This document shows, piece by piece, positions 1 to 7,151 of a stretch of DNA of 64,000 nt. Position numbers and translations under genes: made by a program. The DNA lies in contig OZ253454.1 of the NCBI GenBank assembly GCA_965261475.1, forward strand, positions 496,001 to 560,000. The letters are read 5' to 3'. The stretch is from G965261475 sp965261475 [NCBI: bacterium]. Lineage in GTDB: Bacteria > SAR324 > XYD2-FULL-50-16. The notes under the pieces were generated by a model, which saw only the letters and a program-made list of their open reading frames with translations, was not told the DNA's origin and did no database searches. Position 1 is the first letter of the stretch. Each line of letters begins with the position of its first letter.

Positions 1-440
1 CACCAACTTTGGCAAGCATAGTTTGGTTAACCGCTTTTGGAGGTACTGCGTTATTCCAAGAGTTAAATGGAGCAGGCATTGTAGATGCTGTCAAATCAGA
101 TGTTTCAACCGCTATGTATGAACTCTTGAGTAATTTACCCTTATCAGGACTGACTTCTTTTCTAGTAATGATAGTGGTAGTTACTTTTTTTGTTACTTCT
201 TCTGATTCTGGTTCTTTGGTTGTAGATACTATTACATCAGGTGGTAATTTACATGCTCCAGTAGTACAAAGAGTATTTTGGGCTAGTGTAGAGGGTGTAG
301 TAGCTGCGATTTTGCTTGTATCAGGCGGGCTAGGCGCATTGCAGTCAGGTTCTGTTGTTACTGGTTTCCCTTTTGCTATTATCTTGCTTTTGATGATAGT
401 ATCTTTACATAAGGGATTGTCTTCGGAAGTACCAAACTAA
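1..440 (+). CDS. BCCT-family betaine/choline/carnitine transporter, C-terminal part (5' end outside window)
   Basis: The frame is open from the first bases of the window, so only the last ~146 codons are present. The protein is hydrophobic. It carries the BCCT-type stretch SSDSGSLVVDTITSGG followed by PVVQRVFWA and GLGALQ, which match the C-terminal membrane segments of the betaine/choline/carnitine transporter family. Such proteins import compatible solutes across the inner membrane with Na+ or H+. The substrate cannot be told from this part. A good hairpin with a T run follows at 498-517, so the gene probably ends its transcript. Confidence 0.85.
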   Translation, partial: PTLASIVWLTAFGGTALFQELNGAGIVDAVKSDVSTAMYELLSNLPLSGLTSFLVMIVVVTFFVTSSDSGSLVVDTITSGGNLHAPVVQRVFWASVEGVVAAILLVSGGLGALQSGSVVTGFPFAIILLLMIVSLHKGLSSEVPN

Positions 441-450
441 TAAAAAGCTC

Positions 451-479
451 AAAAAACCCCCTTTCTTTTTAGGAAGGGG
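451..479 (-). terminator. Possible leftward intrinsic terminator
   Basis: Bases 458-465 pair with 472-479 (CCCCTTTC against GGAAGGGG, one G-U pair) around a six-base loop. Read on the minus strand, the stem is followed by six T (451-456 on the plus strand are A). The plus strand has no T run after it, so it would stop leftward transcription although both flanking genes run rightward. This rests on the hairpin only. Confidence 0.3.
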
Positions 480-497
480 TGTCTCTCAAACTATGCT

Positions 498-517
498 AAG
501 AGCTGAGAGCTCTTTTT
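498..517 (+). terminator. Intrinsic terminator after the BCCT gene
   Basis: A seven-base-pair perfect stem (498-504 with 508-514, loop GAG) runs directly into a short T run (513-517). This is a classic rho-independent terminator layout, 58 bases after the transporter stop codon and 81 bases before the next start. Confidence 0.6.
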
Positions 518-597
518 CAGCACGGTAACATATCAGGGCGTATTCCAAATATTGCCATACATAAATGGCACACTTATCAATAGCGCTAGCATAACAC

Positions 598-2373
598 ATG
601 GTAAGAAAACAAGTAATGATTCCAAGCTCTAGGGTTGGTTTTTTGTGGAATTGTTTTACTCGCTACAAGTATTACTACCTATTAGGTATGTTTTGTATTT
701 TTCTTACCAATTACGGGCTAGCCTCTATACCATTATATATTAAGGAGTTTATAGATTTAATAGAAAAAGAAGTATCCTCAGTAGATATTGCATTGTTAAA
801 AAATTTTTTTTGTGCTTTATCTTTAGTTATTTTTGTGGCGATAACTCGCACTTTATCGCGTATTTTATTCTTTAATACAGCAAGAAAGGTGGAGTTTGAA
901 CTTAAAAATCAGCTTTTTAACAAAGTTACAAAGCTTGCTAGGAATTACTTTCTAGAAAACCAAACGGGGAAAATCATCTCTCAAATCAATAATGATACTC
1001 TCTGGGTACGGTTGCTTTGTGGTTTTGGAATTATGCAAGTAACCAATGTTATCTTTGCGTTTTCGTTAATTCCTTATAAAATGTGGCAACTTTCTGCTAG
1101 TATCACTTTTTATATCATACTTTCTTTGTTACTAATTTTCTCCTTTATTTATAAAGGGATCTTGCAATCTATGAAATATTATTTAAAGAGAATGCAGGTC
1201 TTGCAATCCCTCTCTAGTAATATTCTCTCTACTTTGAATGGACTAGATATTATTCGCTCTTGTTGTGTGCAAGATTGGAGCAAGCAACAATTCCAAGATA
1301 AAAATGAGGCATTATATCAGTACTCTATCAAAGCTGCTTTTTGTAGAGCGTTATTTTCTCCTTTGCTGAATAATACAGAGACTGTGCTCAAGGTGTTAAT
1401 TTTTTATATGAGTGCAATAATATTTTTTAGAGGAGAGTTTAGTATTGGAGAAATTACCGCTATGATTAGTTATACTGCTTTTCTTACCCCTCCTTTGATG
1501 AGTCTAGGGTGGTTGCTTAATGTTATTTTACAAGGCAGATTAGGATTGCAAAGTGTTATGAGTATTTTAAATCAACCAGATGGTCATCAAAAAATAGAGT
1601 TTCAAAAATTAGATGAGATCAAAGCACAAATGTCTAAGGGAATTTTTATTAAAGATTTATTTTTTGCTTATCCAGAAGCTAGACATAAACAAGTGTTAAA
1701 GAAGATCAATATTACTATCAAAAAGGGTAAAGTGATAGGTATTTTAGGCTCGGTAGGCTCTGGTAAAACCAGCATTGTTCGTTGTTTGAATAAATATTTA
1801 GATGCACCAAGAGGGAGTATTTTTTTCGGCGATTTAGATATCTGCGATATAGATTATCAAATTTTAAGAAAGTTAGTACGCACTGTCAGTCAAGATGCCT
1901 TTTTATTTTCTGATACAATTGCTAATAATATTCTTTTTGGAGCAGATGAAGGCAAAGACCTGACACCAAAGCTGTGGCGACAAGTTTTTAAAAAATCTGC
2001 TCTAAATGAAGAAATAAAAATTTTTTCTAAAGGAAAAGAAACTCTTATAGGTGAAAAGGGGGTAATGCTTTCTGGAGGTCAGAAACAAAGAATTTCTTTT
2101 GCTCGCTCTATGATGAAAAATTGTGAATTTTTAATACTGGATAATATTATGTCCGCCTTAGATTATGAAACCGAAGATATTTTACTCAAGCAAATTATGA
2201 ATAAGGAGCAATCTCAAACTGTACTAATTATTTCGCATAGAGTGAGAGTATTATCACAAACAGACGAGATTTTTGTATTAGAAAATGGCGAGATTGTAGA
2301 GCATGGGAGTTACGAGAGCTTGATGCAAAACAAAAGTTATTTTTATCGCACTTGGAAAATACAAAATGGCTAA
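598..2373 (+). CDS. ABC exporter subunit with atypical Walker B (heterodimer half 1)
   Basis: A 591-aa fused membrane and ATPase half-transporter of the MdlA/LmrC type. About six membrane segments lie in residues ~25-320, followed by a nucleotide-binding domain. Walker A is GSVGSGKTS (~384-392), the signature is a canonical LSGGQKQR (~491), and the H-loop is IISHR. Walker B reads ILILDNIMSALD, so the catalytic glutamate after the Walker B aspartate is asparagine. Its stop overlaps the start of the next half-transporter by 8 bases, which argues for translational coupling and a heterodimer. The exported substrate is unknown. The start is an ATG with no strong Shine-Dalgarno. Confidence 0.9.
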   Translation: MVRKQVMIPSSRVGFLWNCFTRYKYYYLLGMFCIFLTNYGLASIPLYIKEFIDLIEKEVSSVDIALLKNFFCALSLVIFVAITRTLSRILFFNTARKVEFELKNQLFNKVTKLARNYFLENQTGKIISQINNDTLWVRLLCGFGIMQVTNVIFAFSLIPYKMWQLSASITFYIILSLLLIFSFIYKGILQSMKYYLKRMQVLQSLSSNILSTLNGLDIIRSCCVQDWSKQQFQDKNEALYQYSIKAAFCRALFSPLLNNTETVLKVLIFYMSAIIFFRGEFSIGEITAMISYTAFLTPPLMSLGWLLNVILQGRLGLQSVMSILNQPDGHQKIEFQKLDEIKAQMSKGIFIKDLFFAYPEARHKQVLKKINITIKKGKVIGILGSVGSGKTSIVRCLNKYLDAPRGSIFFGDLDICDIDYQILRKLVRTVSQDAFLFSDTIANNILFGADEGKDLTPKLWRQVFKKSALNEEIKIFSKGKETLIGEKGVMLSGGQKQRISFARSMMKNCEFLILDNIMSALDYETEDILLKQIMNKEQSQTVLIISHRVRVLSQTDEIFVLENGEIVEHGSYESLMQNKSYFYRTWKIQNG

Positions 2374-4168
2374 ATTTATTGCTACGTCTTTGGATAAAGA
2401 AAAAAAAAGTGTGCAGCAAATTCGTGCTTACTCAAAAACCGATAAAACAATTAGCGATTGGAATATTTTAACCCGTTTTTTTTCTTATAGTCTGCATTAC
2501 AAAAAGAGTTTATCATTAGCAATTTTTGCAATCCCTATTATCACTATTGCTTCTGTAGCGGTGCCTTGGATTATTGTTAGAATTAGTGATGAAATCATTA
2601 TTCATTATAATTTTGAGAAAGCGAAGTTTTGGATCTTGGTATTACTTGGTGCTGTATGCCTAAACATTGTTTTTGATTTTTTATATTCTTTTAGCTTACA
2701 GTATAACGCTCAAAAAAGTATTCTTGATATACGCATGGATTTGTTTGCTAGAATTCTTACTTTCCCTAAAAATTTTTTTGATAAAGAGCCATTAGGAAAA
2801 ATTTTATCTCGTTTAACTAGTGATTTTGAGAATATACAAGAATCTTTAGCTATTGGGGTTTTATCTTTTATTACCGATCTAATCAAAACTTCATTTTTAT
2901 TGGCATTGCTTTACTTTTTAAATTTTCGTTTGGCTATTATTGTTACTTTATTTTTTCCTATTATTTTTTTTGTAACTAAGATTATTAGAGGGTTGATGAA
3001 AAAATCTTATATTATAGCTAGAGCTGCGTTGGCTTCTGCTGCGGGTTATTTAGGGGAGTGCATTCAAGGGATACAAACTATACAACTTTATCTAGCAGAA
3101 GAAAAAGTACTTACAACTTATAGAAAAAAGAATAATGATTTTTTTTATCAGCAAAAAAAAATTAACTTATGCGAATCTAGTTTGTTTTCTTTTGTAGAAG
3201 CAACTTCTATAATTTGTTTGCTTTGTGTGCTTTGGTATGCTGCTGCTTTGTCTGTTAGAAACTTGGTAACTATTAGTGTCATTCTTGCTTTTATGAATGC
3301 TTTACAGAAGTGTTTTATTCCATTAAGGGAGCTTTTTCAGCAAATTTCTATTATCCAAAGAGCATTGTCTTCATTGCATCAAATTGAAATACTTTTTTTA
3401 GAAGAAACAGAGGTAGAGCCTCCTTTTTTACACCATCAGCAGTTACGAAGTTTAGAGAGTATTCGTTTTACCAATGTTTATTTTCGTTACCCTTTGCAAG
3501 AAAATTATGTACTAAAAAATATTTCTTTTGAGCTTAAAGCAAAAGAAAAACTCGCTTTAGTTGGGTCTACCGGTTCTGGAAAAAGCACAATACTGCGTAT
3601 TCTAACCAAGCAATATACTTCTTACGAAGGATCTATACAAATCAACGGTATTGAGCTTTCTCAAATTCCTAGAGATGTTTTGATGGGAATTACTTCTGTG
3701 TTATTTCAAGATGTATTTTTATTTAATGAAACTATAGAGTTTAATGTCTCGCTAGGTAGGAAGCCACTTCAGAAGGTTAAAGACGCTTTAGAGTATGTAG
3801 ATACATTGGATTTTATTGATAAACTAGAGGAGAAAGAGCAGTTTTTGATTGTTGATAATGGAAAAAATATTTCTACAGGTCAAGGACAACTTTTGAGTTT
3901 GGCTAGGATTGTATCTCAAGAAAAAGAATTGTTTTTATTGGATGAGGCGACTAGCTCTATAGACACAGTCACTGCAAATAAAATTTCTCAGGCAATAGCA
4001 AAAATATTTTCGCAAAAAACTGTCATTGCTATTGCTCATCAACTTAGTACTATTAGACAGTCAGATAAAATTTTAGTGTTAGAAAATGGCATAATTATAG
4101 AAGAAGGCAATCATAAAATACTACTAGAGAAAAAAGGGGTTTATGCAAGATTGGTTAATAGTGAATGA
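2366..4168 (+). CDS. ABC exporter subunit with canonical Walker B (heterodimer half 2)
   Basis: A 600-aa half-transporter with N-terminal membrane segments and a C-terminal ATPase domain. Walker A is GSTGSGKST (~398), Walker B FLLDEATSSID carries the catalytic glutamate, and the H-loop is AIAHQLST. The signature is degenerate: ISTGQGQ replaces LSGGQ. This complements the upstream partner, which has a good signature and a poor Walker B. The pair therefore fits heterodimeric exporters with one consensus and one degenerate ATP site. It overlaps the partner by 8 bases. Cargo cannot be inferred; MdlAB-like lipid or peptide exporters are the nearest general class. Confidence 0.9.
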   Translation: MAKFIATSLDKEKKSVQQIRAYSKTDKTISDWNILTRFFSYSLHYKKSLSLAIFAIPIITIASVAVPWIIVRISDEIIIHYNFEKAKFWILVLLGAVCLNIVFDFLYSFSLQYNAQKSILDIRMDLFARILTFPKNFFDKEPLGKILSRLTSDFENIQESLAIGVLSFITDLIKTSFLLALLYFLNFRLAIIVTLFFPIIFFVTKIIRGLMKKSYIIARAALASAAGYLGECIQGIQTIQLYLAEEKVLTTYRKKNNDFFYQQKKINLCESSLFSFVEATSIICLLCVLWYAAALSVRNLVTISVILAFMNALQKCFIPLRELFQQISIIQRALSSLHQIEILFLEETEVEPPFLHHQQLRSLESIRFTNVYFRYPLQENYVLKNISFELKAKEKLALVGSTGSGKSTILRILTKQYTSYEGSIQINGIELSQIPRDVLMGITSVLFQDVFLFNETIEFNVSLGRKPLQKVKDALEYVDTLDFIDKLEEKEQFLIVDNGKNISTGQGQLLSLARIVSQEKELFLLDEATSSIDTVTANKISQAIAKIFSQKTVIAIAHQLSTIRQSDKILVLENGIIIEEGNHKILLEKKGVYARLVNSE

Positions 4169-4204
4169 TAAAAATTTTAAAAAAAATAATCTATTATCAA
4201 ATAT

Positions 4205-4234
4205 TTGACTGTTTCTCCTCATCGATGATAGAAT
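4205..4234 (+). promoter_or_regulatory. Sigma-70-type promoter for the amino acid ABC genes
   Basis: TTGACT (4205-4210) is followed by an 18-base spacer and TAGAAT (4229-4234). Transcription would start near 4241, leaving a leader of about 30 bases before the ATG at 4272. The call is by consensus match and position only. Confidence 0.5.
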
Positions 4235-4271
4235 TTTAGTTTTTTGCTACAAACAACAAGTTATAATAATT

Positions 4272-5060
4272 ATGAAAATCAAAAATATAGTTTCTGTTTT
4301 GATTGCTTTGTTAGTTACGTTTTCATTAGTTGCAGGTCAGTTACCAAATTTAAATGGTAGAAAAGTGATAGTTGTCACAGAAAATGCTTATACTCCGTTA
4401 AATTTTGTAGATCCTAAGACAGGCAAAGGAATTGGCTGGGAATACGATGCAGTAAAAGAAATTGCTCGCAGGTTAAATCTGATAATTGATTGGAAGCTTT
4501 CTAGCTGGGACGCTATGATTATTGCTGTACGTGACGGTCAGTTTGATATAGGTATGGACGGCATCAGCATTACTGATAAAAGAAAAAAACTGGTAGATTT
4601 TTCTGATCCTTATTTGGTATCACAACAGTTTATGTTAGTTCGAAAAAATGAAAATAATTTTTCTAATGTAGCAGAATTTAGAGAGAACAATAAGTTGTTG
4701 GTTGGAGCACAAACTGGAACTACAGGGTTTTATGTATCAGTTTATGATGTGCTAGATGGCAATGAAAAAAACAAGCGCATCAAACTTTTTGAAACCTTTG
4801 GAGCTATCGTACAAGCCTTAAAAACAAAAGATATTGATATGGTGTTGATGGACTCTGTTTCTAGTAGAGGATATATTGGCGCTAACCCTGGTAGTTTTAA
4901 AAGTATCGGTGATCCACTAGGGACTGATTATTTTGGGTTTATCTTTACTCCAAAATCTAATTTAGTAGTGCCTTTTAATCAAGCTCTAGAAGCTATGAAA
5001 AAAGACGGTTTTATTGGTAAATTAAACAAAAAATGGTTTTTTGACTACAAAAATAAATAA
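4272..5060 (+). CDS. Polar amino acid ABC transporter, periplasmic substrate-binding protein
   Basis: 262 aa. The N-terminus is a hydrophobic signal peptide (residues ~1-22), without a lipobox cysteine. The rest is a family 3 solute-binding protein: FDIGMDGISITDKRKK, followed by a VDFSDPYL stretch, is the typical hinge motif, and TGTTGF lies in the second lobe. These proteins bind one amino acid in the periplasm and deliver it to a permease. The permease gene overlaps the 3' end by 20 bases. The ligand (for example glutamine, arginine or cystine) cannot be fixed from the motif alone. Confidence 0.88.
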   Translation: MKIKNIVSVLIALLVTFSLVAGQLPNLNGRKVIVVTENAYTPLNFVDPKTGKGIGWEYDAVKEIARRLNLIIDWKLSSWDAMIIAVRDGQFDIGMDGISITDKRKKLVDFSDPYLVSQQFMLVRKNENNFSNVAEFRENNKLLVGAQTGTTGFYVSVYDVLDGNEKNKRIKLFETFGAIVQALKTKDIDMVLMDSVSSRGYIGANPGSFKSIGDPLGTDYFGFIFTPKSNLVVPFNQALEAMKKDGFIGKLNKKWFFDYKNK

Positions 5061-5883
5061 AAAAGTAACGAGTAGAAAACTTTTTATTTTTAACAACCCT
5101 CCTTATTGGCTACTTGCTTGTTTTTTGTGTTTTATACTGATGTCGTGGTTTATCGTCAATGACGGTAATTATAATCAGATATTTTTTGCTCTAATACAAG
5201 GTGTAGTTGTAACGCTGTGTGTTTCTCTCGTTGCTTTTATTTTTGCTTTTATTTTTGGTTTTGTTCTTGCTTTGGGCAGGTTATCTAATAACCCTGTTTT
5301 TAGACATTTTGCTTCCTTTTACATAGAAATCATTCGAGGGGTGCCTACGCTGGTATTGCTTTATTATGTTGCATTTGTAGGCGCCCCAGAGCTAGTAAGA
5401 TTATTTAACTTAATTTTTAGTCCTCTAATTAAGATAAATATTATTAACGCCTTGAATGTAAGAAATTTAGACTTCACTTGTAGAGCTATTTTAGCATTAA
5501 CTATCGGCTATAGTGCATTTATTGCAGAAATTTTTCGTGCAGGTATTGAATCTATTTCTGTTGGACAAAAGGAAGCTTGTCAATCTTTGGGGCTAACTCG
5601 CTGGCAAACTATGAGATTTGTGATTTTACCGCAAGCTTTTCGTAATGTGCTGCCAGCTCTAGGCAATGACTTTATAGCTATACTCAAAGATTCTGCTCTA
5701 GTTTCTGCGGTAGGAGTGCAAGATATTACTCAGCTAGGTAAAGTTTATTCGGCTTCTACTTTTTTGTTCCTGGAAACTTATAATGTGGTCGTTTTTCTTT
5801 ACCTAGTAATGACTATTGGTCTTTCTTTATTGGTTAGGTTGTTAGAAAATTATTTAAAAAAATATAAATTTAATAACAACTAA
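5041..5883 (+). CDS. Polar amino acid ABC transporter permease
   Basis: 280 aa with a HisM/GlnP-type inner-membrane permease domain. The segment FYIEIIRGVPTLVLLYY matches the family start, and the ABC-ATPase contact (EAA) loop is seen as EACQSLGLTRWQTMRFVILPQA. The most likely start is TTG at 5041, inside the end of the binding-protein gene; no ATG precedes the first membrane segment. A cognate ATPase gene is not next to it: the following gene is on the other strand. The ATPase must therefore be encoded elsewhere or be shared. Confidence 0.88.
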   Translation: MTTKINKKVTSRKLFIFNNPPYWLLACFLCFILMSWFIVNDGNYNQIFFALIQGVVVTLCVSLVAFIFAFIFGFVLALGRLSNNPVFRHFASFYIEIIRGVPTLVLLYYVAFVGAPELVRLFNLIFSPLIKINIINALNVRNLDFTCRAILALTIGYSAFIAEIFRAGIESISVGQKEACQSLGLTRWQTMRFVILPQAFRNVLPALGNDFIAILKDSALVSAVGVQDITQLGKVYSASTFLFLETYNVVVFLYLVMTIGLSLLVRLLENYLKKYKFNNN

Positions 5884-5914
5884 AATTTAATAATCTTGAT
5901 TTTTGGGGTTATGA

Positions 5915-7111
5915 TTACCACACAGAAGCTACAGAAAGTTGTAAAACCTTGTTTCTTTGAGATTGTGCGTATACAACCTTGTAAGTTAAATCTGCTGGTA
6001 GATGAAAACGATATTCTAACCCGTTGCTAGTAACGAAGAGTTGTTTTTGTTTGCTACTATCTTTATCAAATGCTCTACCTCGTTCCCAAAAAATAACTGG
6101 TTCCATAAGGAGTGTATTTTTTTTCCAAAGATAGCGGACTTCTAGAGATTGGTATTCTGTATGAGCTCCTTTGTAGCGCAAGAAGCTTTCGCTACGCAGT
6201 TTACTTATACCTCCTAGTGGACTAGCTGTTCCATAACGGTTATGACTAGCTAGGTTTGTTGTGAGATTATCTTCTAAAGATTGACAATTTTGCGTTGTCT
6301 GCACAAGAGAATTCTTACATTTTATATCAAAGATTTTTGCTAGTTCTTGTTTATTACTTTCTTTTTTTTTTATAACTTTTGCATTAGAATAAAAAATACG
6401 TGGTACAAAATAGATAGAGTAGAGAGGAATGTAGATCGCTGTGTCTAGATCTGTTACTAGTGTATCACTATAGACTGTAGTAGTTGTCTGTAAATTTTGT
6501 TTTACTTCAATAAAGAATTGCCATCCTCTTTCTTGATAGTTGCTTTGTGGTTGTTCTTGATATTCGTATTTTAAAGAAAATTGTTGTAAGATAGAAGCGA
6601 ATGTACCTACATAAATTGACTGTAAATCTAGCAGCGTTTGATACTCCTCATCTAAAAATTGATGAAATTTTTGCTCTGTGTTTATTAAATTAAAAGAGAG
6701 CTGCCATTTATTTTTTTGTAAAAATTTTTTAGTAAATTTTCCTCCTATTTGTAATCCTTGCAAAGAGATATCGCTAAAGTATAACGGAGCAAATTTTGTA
6801 CCCCTTGTATATGTAGCCGGTATTTTTAAGCGAGTTGCTTGGAAAATTGATGTAGTTAATTCTAGATTTTTATTGATTTTTTGCTTAGCATTTACTCCAG
6901 CAATTTGTTGAACTCTTTGTATGACAGCGCCTCCCACTAATAACTCTTGATTTTTCGAGGTTTGTATTTGATAACCGCCTACTAAAATGTTTCCAAACCC
7001 CTCAATACGCAAAGGAGCTATTAGCCAACCAGCTTGCAAGAAAGGACAAATAAAAAAAATAATAAGAATACAAAAAAATTTTTTCTTTTTTTTAGTAAAA
7101 TAATATGACAA
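5915..7111 (-). CDS. Outer-membrane beta-barrel protein, Omp85/surface-antigen-like
   Basis: About 398 aa from a TTG start at 7111. This start puts a KKKKK run and a hydrophobic signal peptide (FFCILIIFFICPFLQA) right at the N-terminus. An upstream ATG at 7210 would add 33 residues and overlap the divergent gene, so I prefer the TTG. The mature part alternates polar and aromatic residues as in beta-strands. A GGISKLRSESFLRYKG segment resembles the barrel motif of Omp85-type proteins, and the protein ends in Trp. It probably sits in the outer membrane. The family assignment is tentative and no POTRA domain is visible. Confidence 0.6.
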   Translation of the reverse strand: MSYYFTKKKKKFFCILIIFFICPFLQAGWLIAPLRIEGFGNILVGGYQIQTSKNQELLVGGAVIQRVQQIAGVNAKQKINKNLELTTSIFQATRLKIPATYTRGTKFAPLYFSDISLQGLQIGGKFTKKFLQKNKWQLSFNLINTEQKFHQFLDEEYQTLLDLQSIYVGTFASILQQFSLKYEYQEQPQSNYQERGWQFFIEVKQNLQTTTTVYSDTLVTDLDTAIYIPLYSIYFVPRIFYSNAKVIKKKESNKQELAKIFDIKCKNSLVQTTQNCQSLEDNLTTNLASHNRYGTASPLGGISKLRSESFLRYKGAHTEYQSLEVRYLWKKNTLLMEPVIFWERGRAFDKDSSKQKQLFVTSNGLEYRFHLPADLTYKVVYAQSQRNKVLQLSVASVW

Positions 7112-7151
7112 CTTATTTGAGGAAAGAAGTTTTAGGTATACAATTTTATTT

